Positions 7,026 through 15,714 are shown, counted from the stretch's first letter. The stretch: 39,953 nt of DNA from Candidatus Pacearchaeota archaeon (GCA_023133415.1 JAGLWM010000011.1:1-39953); one strand, 5' to 3'. The notes: a model not told the origin generated them from the sequence alone. Made by a program: numbers and translations.

Positions 7026-8132
7026 ATGAGGAATTCTAATCAATTGAGTCAGCTCGTGGAGAGTTATGTTCGTTCCGAAGAGGATATGAATTTAACTCAA
7101 GAGATTATAGATTTTGGAGTGGTTCCAAGGTTGAAAGGTTATCGAGTTCGTCCAGGAAAAGTATCTGATTCTATTTTTGGTGGGGAAGGGAGTTATATGG
7201 ACAAGGCAACGGGAAAGTTAGTTGAATTTGAGAATCCGCCGTTAGAGAATAGGTGTGGAATTCCTTTGAGGATTATGGTTAGGACAGGGAGGATATCTAC
7301 TCACGATGTTGTTAGAGGAGACATTCCTTTTAAGGATCAGATTTTAGCTGTGAATCATGATTATATGAGGAGAATGTTACAACCAGTATTGGGAAGTTCG
7401 CAGCTGGAGGTTGATGGACTTGGAGGGAATGCTGTTGTTATTGTTGCTGAGAATTTGAAACAGATTCCTTTTGAGAATGTTCTTAGGGCGTATATGGCAA
7501 AAAGTTCTACTTCGACTTCATTGTATCAGTATTTTATAAATGGGAGTAGGAAATTTTGTGGGCATAGTCTTCCGGATAATTTGGTTGAAAATGGGCGATT
7601 GCCTTATGTGATGGATACTCCTTCGACAAAATCTGATGAGCATGATGAATCTGTTTCTCCAGAGACTTTGTTCAGACGAGGTCTTTGTACAAAGGATCAG
7701 TACGCAGAAATAAGAAGTAATTCTTTATTTGCTTTTGGGATGGTTTCTCAGTTTTTGAGGGGAAGAGGTCTAATTGCTGTTGATACAAAAACTGAGCACG
7801 GAATTAATAGGGATTGTGAAATTGTTGCGCAAGACGAGCTTTGGACATTGGATTCTTCGAGGTTTTGGTTGGCGGATGATTATGAGAAGCAGTTGAAGGA
7901 ACTGGGGAATGGAGAGATTGAGGTGTTAAACCCATCGTCTTATTCGAAAGAGTTTGCACGAGGTTTTTCTAAAGGGGATGAGGGTTATACTGATGAGCAA
8001 AGGGTTAAGATAGCTGTTAGGTATATAGAGGGAATTCAACATTTGATTGGGGCGGAGTTTGTTCCAGATATGAAGTCTAGGAATGAAAGAGTTATTGGCG
8101 GTTTAGAGGCTGCTGTTAGAATAGTTGCTTAA
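7026..8132 (+). CDS. purC: SAICAR synthase PurC, long form
   Basis: PurC condenses CAIR with aspartate using ATP in de novo purine synthesis. The signatures are present: VRGDIPFKDQ, RAYMAKSSTSTSLYQYF, the substrate-binding TPSTKSDEHDESVS and VDTKTEHGIN. The ATG at 7026 is preferred over the GTG at 7023 because a TATA box (agtataaat) lies about 23-28 nt upstream. At 368 aa it is longer than bacterial PurC (about 240) and yeast Ade1 (about 306); the extra length is mostly in the N-terminal half and the C-terminal tail. No other purine gene is in the window. Confidence 0.9.
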   Translation: MRNSNQLSQLVESYVRSEEDMNLTQEIIDFGVVPRLKGYRVRPGKVSDSIFGGEGSYMDKATGKLVEFENPPLENRCGIPLRIMVRTGRISTHDVVRGDIPFKDQILAVNHDYMRRMLQPVLGSSQLEVDGLGGNAVVIVAENLKQIPFENVLRAYMAKSSTSTSLYQYFINGSRKFCGHSLPDNLVENGRLPYVMDTPSTKSDEHDESVSPETLFRRGLCTKDQYAEIRSNSLFAFGMVSQFLRGRGLIAVDTKTEHGINRDCEIVAQDELWTLDSSRFWLADDYEKQLKELGNGEIEVLNPSSYSKEFARGFSKGDEGYTDEQRVKIAVRYIEGIQHLIGAEFVPDMKSRNERVIGGLEAAVRIVA

Positions 8133-8147
8133 AATAAAAGAAATTAG

Positions 8148-8522
8148 TTATAAAGATTTGTCTGCCGTGTTATAATTTCTTTGGAGTTTTTGGTCAAATA
8201 TTTCTATTATTTTTGTATTGGGTGTTGTTTCGTTGTATCTTAGTTTTTGGTTCATGATTATTTTTATTGGATTACCTATTGAATCGGGGAATATTATTCC
8301 ATTATAATCATATGACATTGTTTTTTCTTTGGTTTTTATTGTAAAGTTTGTTCTGTTTCCGGCTGGGATTTGCCATAATGAGCCTCCGGGGCCGAGTTTT
8401 CCATTACTATGTGTACTGAATAGGGCTGTTACAGAATTTATTGACTCTAGAGTTCCATTTATTTCTATTGTTTTTTCTTTGGGGGTTTCGTTAAATAAGT
8501 TTTCTAAATTGTTTCGAATCAT
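8148..8522 (-). CDS. hypothetical protein, 124 aa
   Basis: An unrecognised soluble protein with no signal peptide or membrane span. Beta-rich segments (ALFSTHSNGKLGPGG, IPAGNRTNFTIKTKE) suggest a small beta domain. It is convergent with purC and follows the thioredoxin-fold gene on the same strand, with an AT-rich TATA-like aatatttattaa in the 48-nt gap. The 70-aa plus-strand ORF opposite it is judged a shadow because this frame is longer and has a promoter-like site. Confidence 0.55.
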   Translation of the reverse strand: MIRNNLENLFNETPKEKTIEINGTLESINSVTALFSTHSNGKLGPGGSLWQIPAGNRTNFTIKTKEKTMSYDYNGIIFPDSIGNPIKIIMNQKLRYNETTPNTKIIEIFDQKLQRNYNTADKSL

Positions 8523-8569
8523 AGAGAAGATAAAATTTTGAAATTAATAAATATTTGTGACGTTGAAAA

Positions 8570-9571
8570 TTAAGCTCCGCAGGCTGCTGCGTTGTTTGCT
8601 GATGTTGTTGTTGACCATCCGAATCCTGGTGTTGGTTGTCCTGCTTCGAATTGTGTATCACATTCTTCCGGGGCATTCTCGAAAGCTGCACAGATTGCGT
8701 TTAGTAGAGATATTGAATCTCGTCCTACTTTTGCGTTTACGCCATTGATTATTAGTGTTGGGGATCCACCGACTTCATATTTCTCGTTGTCTGCTTTATG
8801 GATATTGAATTGTGGGAATCTTCCGTTCATCCATTTTGATTTATCGTTTAGGTTTTCTATTATTGCGAATTCTTTGTCTGTTGCTGTTGTGCATGTTTCT
8901 AGTTTTGTTTTATCGATTCCTGTTGAGTCGAGGCATCCTGGTCCGTCTCCAGCTTCTAGGAAACATGTTAGATAGGAATTGAATTTGTCGCCTTGTTCTT
9001 TTTGGATACAGTATTCATTGAGTTGTTCTTGCACTTCTCCTTGTGAAGGGTGCATTACATAGTAGACGAATTTTAACTCAAAGTCTATTTTGTCTTTTAG
9101 AACTTCTATAACTGGGAGTAGACCTTTTTCGATTTGTGTTCCGTAAGGGCAGTGCGACATGACGAATGCCTCGACGACTGGCTTGTCTGATTTGGGAATA
9201 TTGGTTGGAGTTGGTTGTGAAGGTGCCGTTGCTGTTTCTTTTGGTTCAATTGGGATTGGTTGAGGGACTAGGGTTTTCCCGTCTTTTGTTACATAAACTG
9301 GGACTTCTTGTCCGTCGATTGATAGGACAATTTCATATAAAGAGCCGTCGTCTGAGGTACTTATGAGTTCTGCGTTCGCGCCTTGCTGTTTTGCGAATTT
9401 TAACACGTTTTGTCCGGCTTCCTCAGGGCTTATACTTGCTCCTGTTAGTCCGCCTGTTAGAAGTGTTGCTATTAATAGAACTGCCAATACGATTGTCGAA
9501 ATTGTCCAATAGTTTTTTGATAGGTTTTTTAGAACTTTTTTGCATTGATTTCTCTTTTGTTTGTTTGTCAT
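8570..9571 (-). CDS. membrane-anchored thioredoxin-fold (DsbA-like) protein
   Basis: The track's 534-aa ORF is over-extended across the divergent gene. The real start is the ATG at 9571, giving 333 aa. Residues about 20-45 are a signal-anchor (TIVLAVLLIATLLTGGLTGA). A small domain (EVPVYVTKDGKTLVPQPIP) and a Pro/Thr linker follow, then a thioredoxin-like domain with VEAFVMSHCPYGTQIEKG and the cis-Pro region GGSPTLIING. The active-site motif reads CPYG, not CxxC, so the second thiol is missing there, though other cysteines exist. Probably an extracytoplasmic thiol or redox protein. A palindromic TATA (9594-9601) serves it and the divergent tRNA thiolase. Confidence 0.85.
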   Translation of the reverse strand: MTNKQKRNQCKKVLKNLSKNYWTISTIVLAVLLIATLLTGGLTGASISPEEAGQNVLKFAKQQGANAELISTSDDGSLYEIVLSIDGQEVPVYVTKDGKTLVPQPIPIEPKETATAPSQPTPTNIPKSDKPVVEAFVMSHCPYGTQIEKGLLPVIEVLKDKIDFELKFVYYVMHPSQGEVQEQLNEYCIQKEQGDKFNSYLTCFLEAGDGPGCLDSTGIDKTKLETCTTATDKEFAIIENLNDKSKWMNGRFPQFNIHKADNEKYEVGGSPTLIINGVNAKVGRDSISLLNAICAAFENAPEECDTQFEAGQPTPGFGWSTTTSANNAAACGA

Positions 9572-9593
9572 ATTTTTACTGAGATTGCAATTC

Positions 9594-9601
9594 TTTATAA
9601 A
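9594..9601. promoter_or_regulatory. shared bidirectional TATA box
   Basis: The palindrome tttataaa is the only good TATA element between the divergent starts. It is 22-23 nt from the minus ATG (9571) and 21-22 nt from the plus ATG (9623), fitting leaderless transcripts in both directions. Confidence 0.7.
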
Positions 9602-9622
9602 TGTTTTTGTTGTTTTTATGTT

Positions 9623-10471
9623 ATGGATGTTGAGAAGAAGGTTATTGGGACGATTGAGAAATACAAGTTGATTAGGAAGGCTGATAAGGTTGTGGTTGCG
9701 CTTAGTGGAGGGAAAGATTCGACGTCGATTTTGTATATTTTGAAGAAGCTTGGGTATGATGTTCATGGGTTGATGATTGATTTGTATTTGGGTGGGTGGT
9801 CGGATGTTCATCGGGAAAATATGACGCGGTTTTGTGGGGAATTGGGTGTGCCGTTGACGGTTGTGAATTTGAAGAGCGAGATTGGGCAGGGGATTTGTTT
9901 TGTGAAGGCGGTTTTGGCGAAGAAGAGAGGTTTGACTGGGTGTACGGTTTGTGGGATTGTGAAGCGGTGGATTTTGAATCGGTGGGCGCGGAAGATGGGC
10001 GCGGATGTGATTGTGACTGGGCATAATTTGGATGATGAGGCGCAGAATGTTTTGATGAATTTTTTGAAGGGGAATGTTTTGCTCGGGGTGAATTCTTCGC
10101 CAGCAACGGGAGGCGGAATAACTCGGGATTCGGGATTCGGAGGTCGGAGGTCGGAGGTCGGAGGGTTTGTGCAAAGAGTTAAGCCGTTGTTTTTTGTGCC
10201 GGAGTCGGAGATTTTGAAGTATGCTAAGAAAAAAGGGTTTGATATTTTGTATGATAGGTGTCCGTGTGCGTTTGGGACTTATCGCGTTGGGATTCGTGAA
10301 TGGGTGAGGAGTGTAAGTGATAAGGAAAAATTAAAGATTGTTAAGGGGTTCCAGAAATTGATTCCTGAGTTGCGAAAAGATGATGTTCGTGAGATGAAGA
10401 AATGTAGAAAGTGTGGGGAGCCGTCGAGGGGAGAAATTTGTAGTGCATGTAAAATATTTGAGTGTTTGTAA
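9623..10471 (+). CDS. TtuA/Ncs6-type tRNA 2-thiolation protein
   Basis: PP-loop ATPases of this family activate tRNA uridine (or cytidine) for sulfur insertion. ATG 9623 (MDVEKKV) is the only credible start, giving 282 aa; the tracked 26-residue extension is upstream noise. Visible are the PP-loop ALSGGKDSTS (about 29-37), the CTVC pair (about 111-114), TGHNLDDEAQNVLMNF, RVKPLFFVPE, the CPC site and a C-terminal zinc finger CRKCG...CSACK. The usual N-terminal zinc finger is missing. Between LLGVNSS and FVQRVK is a Gly/Arg-rich insert encoded by six 7-bp repeats. TtuA versus TtcA/Ncs6 cannot be settled by eye. Confidence 0.88.
   Translation: MDVEKKVIGTIEKYKLIRKADKVVVALSGGKDSTSILYILKKLGYDVHGLMIDLYLGGWSDVHRENMTRFCGELGVPLTVVNLKSEIGQGICFVKAVLAKKRGLTGCTVCGIVKRWILNRWARKMGADVIVTGHNLDDEAQNVLMNFLKGNVLLGVNSSPATGGGITRDSGFGGRRSEVGGFVQRVKPLFFVPESEILKYAKKKGFDILYDRCPCAFGTYRVGIREWVRSVSDKEKLKIVKGFQKLIPELRKDDVREMKKCRKCGEPSRGEICSACKIFECL
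10124..10165 (+). repeat. six heptamer repeats inside the tRNA thiolase gene
   Basis: The units are cgggatt twice, cggaggt three times and cggaggg once, 42 bp in all. The unit is not a multiple of three, but six copies keep the frame. A related unit, attcggc/attcggg, occurs three times at 33127-33147. Gain or loss of one unit would frameshift the protein. Confidence 0.85.
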
Positions 10472-10577
10472 TTTCAATTTCTAACGGGAAAGTGTGTGAT
10501 ATAAAAAATTGTAAAAAAATATTGGTGTATTTAATAGAAAGAGAGATTTTAAAAAGGATTTTACTTTATTTTATAAT

Positions 10578-11270
10578 ATGAAATCAAAAATTGTATTGTC
10601 TATTTTTTTAATAATTCTTTTAGGAATTACGATTAATTTGGTATTTGCAGAAGAGGGATTAGGATCTCATGCCCCCAGTGTTCTAGTTCCAGAGTTAGAT
10701 GATTCGATAAGTATTGAGGATCAACAACAAATTAATCAAGAATTAATCAAAGAAAATTTATTGAAAGTATCTCTGGTGATTTTGTTTATAATCTCTTTAA
10801 TTATTAGTACATTTATAACCATCTCTATGGTTAATAAAAATCCTTTAATTCTGAATTTAATAATACATAGTATCGTGTTATTAGGTAGTGCCATAATAAG
10901 CGTAATAAATTCCTTTGATACAATAAGATGTCTTTTTAGTCAATATTGTAGCACAACCTCATTAGGATTATTTTACTTTGTCACATTTCCTTCATTATTT
11001 TTATCTCTGTTTATTGTTTGGAATTTAGGCTGGAAGAAAGAATATGAAAATAAATATTGTGTAAATATGTCTAGTGGAGTAATTATTTTATCATTATTAT
11101 TTTGGATTTTTGCATTTATATCTGAAATGATTATACAACCAGGTGGGGATTATAGCTTATTCCCTGCATATTTTGCAATCCTACTTTTGATAGTTCCAAT
11201 TGGATTATCTCTTTATTTTATATTTGGGATAATAGGATTATTTATAGATAAATCTCATAAAAATTCTTAA
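10578..11270 (+). CDS. multi-pass membrane protein with signal sequence, hypothetical
   Basis: A 230-aa protein. An N-terminal signal peptide (SIFLIILLGITINLVFA, plausible cleavage after residue 24) precedes an acidic extracellular stretch (VPELDDSISIEDQQQ). About five hydrophobic helices follow, near residues 62-84, 90-112, 126-146, 165-185 and 198-222. It has no recognised domain. Its codons are strikingly A-rich compared with the G/T-rich genes either side, suggesting a separate origin or an accessory gene. A TATA-like tttaaaaag lies about 22 nt upstream. Confidence 0.65.
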   Translation: MKSKIVLSIFLIILLGITINLVFAEEGLGSHAPSVLVPELDDSISIEDQQQINQELIKENLLKVSLVILFIISLIISTFITISMVNKNPLILNLIIHSIVLLGSAIISVINSFDTIRCLFSQYCSTTSLGLFYFVTFPSLFLSLFIVWNLGWKKEYENKYCVNMSSGVIILSLLFWIFAFISEMIIQPGGDYSLFPAYFAILLLIVPIGLSLYFIFGIIGLFIDKSHKNS

Positions 11271-11422
11271 TAATTTTTTATAGCTTATTAATTATTTTCT
11301 ATCGTTTATCTTTGAAAAAGTTGAGAGTTATAAATTAAAATTGTTGAGAGGGTGTTGAGTTTTTCAGATAATATATATCACATCCCACATTTTTTTATAA
11401 AGGCTCGAGATTTTATTTGAGC

Positions 11423-13657
11423 ATGAAAAGGGGAAAATTGATTGTTTTTGAGGGGGCGGATTGTTCTGGGAAGTCGACGCAGATTAATTTACTAATTGAA
11501 AAATTGAAAAATTTAAACAGGGGAGTTGTGACCTTGGATTTTCCGAATTATTCGACGCCGACGGGAAAGATCGTGCGGAAATATCTTGATGGGGAATTTG
11601 GACCTGCGAATAATATTCCTGCGAAGGTTGCTTCTGTTTTTTATGCGGAGGATAGGTTTGCATCGAAGGGTTTTATTCAGGATGAATTAGATAAAGGAAA
11701 TGTGACGATTTTGGACAGGTATGTTGAGTCGAATATGGGACATCAGGGAGGGAAGATTCGGAATGCTGTCGAGCGTGAGAAGTTTTTTGAATGGTTGAGA
11801 AAGTTGGAATATGAGGATTTTGAATTGCCGAAGCCCGATGCTGTCGTATTTCTTTATATGCCGTATGAGGTTGGTCATGAGTTGATGAACGGGCGGGAGA
11901 GGAAGTCGGAGTTTCATCCTGGAGCTGAAAAGCTGGACGGACATGAGGGGTGCAGGGAGCATATGAAAAATGCGGAGGAGTCGTATTTGCATTTGGCGAA
12001 GCTGTATGGGTGGATTATGATTAATTGCGCGCCTGATGGGACGATGGAATCTTTAAAGACGCCCGAAGAAATTCATAAGGAATTGTGGGAGAAGTTGGGG
12101 GGAAGTTTGCAATATAGCGAGGATGAGAAGTTGATTTTAGATTATTTTTTTACAAATCTTGATAGTCCGATTTTTGCTGTTAAGAATTTTCATCCTGAAG
12201 TCTGGGCTTTGATGCAGGCGAAATATAGCCGTTCCGAGGAGGGATTGCGTGAGAGTTTTTTGGATTTGTTAAAGAAGGAGGAGAGTAATTTTGATTTGCT
12301 TGTCGAAGAGATAAAAAACACTAAGCAGGGTGCAGCGACTAAATATGCCACTGATAAGGCAATAGAGTTTATGGAAAGGTGGGTTTTGGGGTATGGTCAT
12401 AGTTCGGTTGCAGAAGGAGCGGTGGTTGGACTTGGATTAGAAGGAGTTAGTATTCTTGCTACAAAAGTTATCGAGGATAATAGGCTTTGTTCTTTTTGTG
12501 AGAAGTCCACGAGATATGTTTCTTTCCATAGAAGTTCTTTTTATTTGGATGACGTTTTAAAAAATTCTGAATATGCCGACGAGATAAATGAAATGTTGGA
12601 TTTTCTTTTTGAGACGTATATAAAACTTCACGAACCGGTTTTGGAATATATTAGAGGTGTAGTTCCGTTGAAAGAGGGCTCTTCAGAAGTGGCGTGGAAG
12701 AAGGCTTGTGCTTCGCGAAGGTTTGATGCGATTCGTTATTTATTGCCTACTTGCACCAAAACGAGTCTTGGCTGGACAGTGAATGCTCGTCAATTATCTC
12801 ATGCAATTTCTAAACTTTTATCTCATCCGCTGAAAGAGATGAATGATATTGGTGAGAAACTGAAAATAGAAGGGGGGAAGGTTTTTCCGTCTTTATTGAG
12901 ACATTCAGATAGGAAGGATTATTTATCTCAGACACAGAAAAATATGCAGACTTTTAACTTTGAAGAGAATTCTTTTGATGGAGAAAAAGTTAAGCTTGTT
13001 AATTTTTCTGAAAATCCTGAAAGTGTGATTATTTCTTCTATTTTATATCGTTATGGAAATTGTTCTTTTGCCGAGGCCGAACGTAGAGTCGCATCTATGA
13101 ATTCTTTTGAGCGAGAGGGAATTATTGATGGTTATCTTGGGAAAATGGAGGAATTTGATCATCCGTTGAGGGAGTTGGAACACCAATATTTTAGTTTTGA
13201 TATTGTGATGGATTATGGGGCTTTTCGCGATTTACAAAGACATAGAATTTGCACACAAACGAATCCTGTCTTTACTTCGGACTTGGGATACGATGTGCCT
13301 AATGACATTGTTGTTGCGGGTGTTGAAGCGGAATATCGTCTTGCGATGGAAAAGGCTAAAGAAGTTTATGAGAAAGTCAGGGAAAAATATCCCTTGCAGG
13401 CTCAATATCTTTTGCCTCTCGGTTTTAGAAAGAGGTTTTTGATTACAATGAATTTAAGGGAACTCCATTATCTTATTAAATTGAGGACAACTCCAATGGC
13501 GCATGATTCATATAGAAGGATTGCGTGTAAAATATATGAAATTCTAAATGAAAGATATCCACTTTTGTCGAAATATATTATTTGCAATTATTCTCAGGAG
13601 GAGCTTGGTCGACTTAGAGCAGAAGAGAAGACGGAAGCTAAGAGAAATTTATTATGA
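11423..13657 (+). CDS. thymidylate kinase fused to two ThyX-like modules
   Basis: Residues 1-about 215 are thymidylate kinase: P-loop EGADCSGKST (10-19), TLDFPNY and LDRYVESN. Two flavin-dependent thymidylate synthase (ThyX)-like modules follow, at about 225-480 and 520-744. Module 1 reads DNRLCSFCEKSTRY (352-365), aligning to the ThyX signature RHRTASVNEQSARY but losing its first Arg-His. Module 2 keeps RHR (606-608) but loses the serine part (RHRICTQTNP). The pair may form one intramolecular dimer with shared sites. The tracked start is TTG 11417; ATG 11423 fits family starts and a TATA about 20-28 nt upstream. It overlaps glyA by ATGA, so folate supply, dTMP synthesis and dTMP phosphorylation are coupled. 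Confidence 0.9.
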   Translation: MKRGKLIVFEGADCSGKSTQINLLIEKLKNLNRGVVTLDFPNYSTPTGKIVRKYLDGEFGPANNIPAKVASVFYAEDRFASKGFIQDELDKGNVTILDRYVESNMGHQGGKIRNAVEREKFFEWLRKLEYEDFELPKPDAVVFLYMPYEVGHELMNGRERKSEFHPGAEKLDGHEGCREHMKNAEESYLHLAKLYGWIMINCAPDGTMESLKTPEEIHKELWEKLGGSLQYSEDEKLILDYFFTNLDSPIFAVKNFHPEVWALMQAKYSRSEEGLRESFLDLLKKEESNFDLLVEEIKNTKQGAATKYATDKAIEFMERWVLGYGHSSVAEGAVVGLGLEGVSILATKVIEDNRLCSFCEKSTRYVSFHRSSFYLDDVLKNSEYADEINEMLDFLFETYIKLHEPVLEYIRGVVPLKEGSSEVAWKKACASRRFDAIRYLLPTCTKTSLGWTVNARQLSHAISKLLSHPLKEMNDIGEKLKIEGGKVFPSLLRHSDRKDYLSQTQKNMQTFNFEENSFDGEKVKLVNFSENPESVIISSILYRYGNCSFAEAERRVASMNSFEREGIIDGYLGKMEEFDHPLRELEHQYFSFDIVMDYGAFRDLQRHRICTQTNPVFTSDLGYDVPNDIVVAGVEAEYRLAMEKAKEVYEKVREKYPLQAQYLLPLGFRKRFLITMNLRELHYLIKLRTTPMAHDSYRRIACKIYEILNERYPLLSKYIICNYSQEELGRLRAEEKTEAKRNLL

Positions 13658-14898
13658 GTTTTTGGATTTCTGATAAAGAGGTAAATGATATTGCTCAGGG
13701 AGAATTACAGAGACAGAAGGAGACTTTGAATATGATACCTTCGGAGAATTTTTGTTCCAAGAATGTTTTGGCAGCGTGCGGTTCGGTTTTTAATAATAAG
13801 TATGCGGAAGGTTATCCGGGGCGTCGATATTATCAGGGGAATAAGTTTGTGGATGAGGTTGAGAGGCTGGCGATTGAGCGGGCGAAGAAATTGTTTGGGG
13901 CTGAACATGTGAATGTGCAACCGAATTCTGGGAGTCCTGCGAATATGGCGGTTTATATGGCGGTGCTTGAGAAAGGGGATAAAATTCTTGGTATGGATTT
14001 GAGTCATGGCGGGCATTTGACGCATGGCTCACCTGTGAATTTTTCGGGGAAAGATTATGAGTTTATTTCGTATGGTGTTGAGAAGGAAAATGGTTTGGTT
14101 GATATGGAAAAGGTTCGTGAGATTGCTATGAGAGAAAGACCAAAGATGATTGTTTGCGGGGCGACTGCTTATCCGAGAGCTATCGATTTCAAGGCGTTTG
14201 CCGATATTGCTAAAGAAATTGGAGCTTATTGCTTGGCAGATATTTCTCATGTTGCGGGACTGGTTGCTTCAGGTATTCATCCGAGTCCGTTTCCGCATTT
14301 TGATTTTGTTACAACTACAACACATAAAACTTTGAGGGGTCCTCGTAGTGCGATTATTATGTGCAAGGATGAGTTTGCTTCGACTGTTGATAAAGCAGTT
14401 TTTCCGGGGTTGCAGGGTGGTCCTCATGAACATACTATTGCTGGGAAGGCGGTTGCTTTTGGTGAGGCATTGAAACCATCGTTTGAAGAATACTCTCGGC
14501 AGATTGTTAAGAATTGCGCAGTTCTTGCAGAGACCTTAAAGAAACGAGATATTAATTTGGTTAGTGGTGGAACAGATAATCATTTGATTTTGATTGATTT
14601 GGCGAAGACCACTTCTGTTAATAGGGGTGGGATGGGTCATTCTGTTGCGGTTGCGTTGGAGAAGGCAGGGATTATTGTGAATGCAAATTCTGTTCCGTTT
14701 GATGAGTCTCCATTGTTTAGACCTTCGGGCATTCGTTTGGGCGTTCCTATTTTGACTACTATGGGAATGAAAGAAAATGAAATGGTTGTTGTTGGAAACT
14801 GGATTGCAGATGTAATAAATCATATGTCTAATGAATCTGTTCGTGATAAAATTCGGAAAGAAGTTAAGGAGTTGTGTAAGAGGTTTTGTTTTTATTAA
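13654..14898 (+). CDS. glyA: serine hydroxymethyltransferase
   Basis: GlyA converts serine and tetrahydrofolate to glycine and methylene-tetrahydrofolate with PLP. Family motifs are ETLNMIPSENF, NKYAEGYPGRRYYQG, VNVQPNSGSPANMAVY, DLSHGGHLTHG, LADISHVAGLV and the PLP-lysine motif TTTTHKTLRGPR with Lys225. The 414-aa length is normal. The start overlaps the Tmk-ThyX stop by 4 nt (ATGA), so the two are translationally coupled. Methylene-tetrahydrofolate is the carbon donor for ThyX, which explains the pairing. Confidence 0.97.
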   Translation: MSFWISDKEVNDIAQGELQRQKETLNMIPSENFCSKNVLAACGSVFNNKYAEGYPGRRYYQGNKFVDEVERLAIERAKKLFGAEHVNVQPNSGSPANMAVYMAVLEKGDKILGMDLSHGGHLTHGSPVNFSGKDYEFISYGVEKENGLVDMEKVREIAMRERPKMIVCGATAYPRAIDFKAFADIAKEIGAYCLADISHVAGLVASGIHPSPFPHFDFVTTTTHKTLRGPRSAIIMCKDEFASTVDKAVFPGLQGGPHEHTIAGKAVAFGEALKPSFEEYSRQIVKNCAVLAETLKKRDINLVSGGTDNHLILIDLAKTTSVNRGGMGHSVAVALEKAGIIVNANSVPFDESPLFRPSGIRLGVPILTTMGMKENEMVVVGNWIADVINHMSNESVRDKIRKEVKELCKRFCFY

Positions 14899-14906
14899 AA
14901 ATTGTT

Positions 14907-15659
14907 TTAATTTTCGTCGGTGTTTTTTATTCTGATTTCAGGCAAATTTTTGGACTGATTTTTCCAAATTAGTTTGAAATAATTTATATACGCATTAGCA
15001 ATTTGTTGTGACTTAATTTCAATTGCAAAAAGAAAGGGATGCCATGTTTCGATTAACACAATATTTTTGTAAATATGCGTTGCAACTGGGGTAAGATATC
15101 CTTTACTAATATATCTTATATCATGGCTTTTGATTTTTAAACCGTACTGCTTAGTATAAATTCCCTTGTATCTAATTTTATTTTCTTTTAATAATCTGTA
15201 AAATTGGTCTGCGAATATTGGAAGCTGGTCTCTTAATTGTCCTTGGATATTGAGCCCATATAATATTGTACTTTTCCTTCTGATTATATTTAAAAAAGCT
15301 GATTTTATACCTTTTTCTCCTCGATAAACTTGAACACTTACTGGCTCGGCTGTTTCTTTTAAAAGATTTTGTAAATCTGGTAATATTTCAGAGATTGTTT
15401 GTTTTTGCTCATCAATAATATCAATTAGTCTTTTTGGATCTGATGGAGAGTAAAAAGTAGATTTGCCCTCTTTGTAGTAAGTAATTAGTCCCTTTTCGAT
15501 TAATTCGTCTAATACATCATAAATATTAGTTCTGTGATATCCGCTTTCTTCTGCGATTTCTTTAACTGTTGCTTTACGTCGTTTTAATAACGCAAAATAT
15601 ATTTTAGATTGTACCTGTGTTAATCCAGCAAGTTTAATTTTTTCTTCATAGTTTTTCAT
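14907..15659 (-). CDS. TrmB-family transcriptional regulator
   Basis: A 250-aa protein. The N-terminal winged helix (about residues 8-75) reads LTQVQSKIYFALLKRRKATVKEIAEESGYHRTNIYDVLDEL..KGLI, the classic TrmB/Lrs14-like pattern. A helix (about 75-105) leads into a C-terminal domain with VQVYRGEKGIKSAF, like the PLD-like effector domain of TrmB-type regulators, which often sense sugars. It is divergent from a small ORF and the 319-aa gene, sharing one TATA box with them, so autoregulation and control of that pair are likely. A copy of the last 19 bp or so of its 3' end recurs after the 319-aa gene. Confidence 0.9.
   Translation of the reverse strand: MKNYEEKIKLAGLTQVQSKIYFALLKRRKATVKEIAEESGYHRTNIYDVLDELIEKGLITYYKEGKSTFYSPSDPKRLIDIIDEQKQTISEILPDLQNLLKETAEPVSVQVYRGEKGIKSAFLNIIRRKSTILYGLNIQGQLRDQLPIFADQFYRLLKENKIRYKGIYTKQYGLKIKSHDIRYISKGYLTPVATHIYKNIVLIETWHPFLFAIEIKSQQIANAYINYFKLIWKNQSKNLPEIRIKNTDEN
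14932..14950. repeat. direct repeat L bracketing the trmB cassette
   Basis: The 19-bp sequence ctgatttcaggcaaatttt lies within the trmB 3' end and is repeated exactly at 16816-16834. Weaker similarity continues past it towards the stop codon (cgacgaaaattaa versus cgaggaatattaa on the minus strand), so the right copy looks like a lost trmB-like 3' end. Confidence 0.75.
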
Positions 15660-15683
15660 TCGTCTAAAAGTAAACTAATAAGG

Positions 15684-15691
15684 TATAAAAA
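15684..15691. promoter_or_regulatory. shared bidirectional TATA box, trmB/small ORF
   Basis: The site tataaaaa lies 24-25 nt from both the minus trmB ATG (15659) and the plus small-ORF ATG (15715). It is the only TATA-like element in the 55-nt gap. A TrmB operator probably overlaps it. Confidence 0.65.
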
Positions 15692-15714
15692 GGTTTTGGT
15701 GTTGTTTCTATAAA

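Noticed and set aside
9572-10174. 200-residue N-terminal extension of the 534-aa minus ORF
   Set aside because: It is antisense to the PP-loop thiolase gene, is low-complexity and His/Asn/Pro-rich, and lies upstream of the real promoter; the signal-anchor start at 9571 is convincing.
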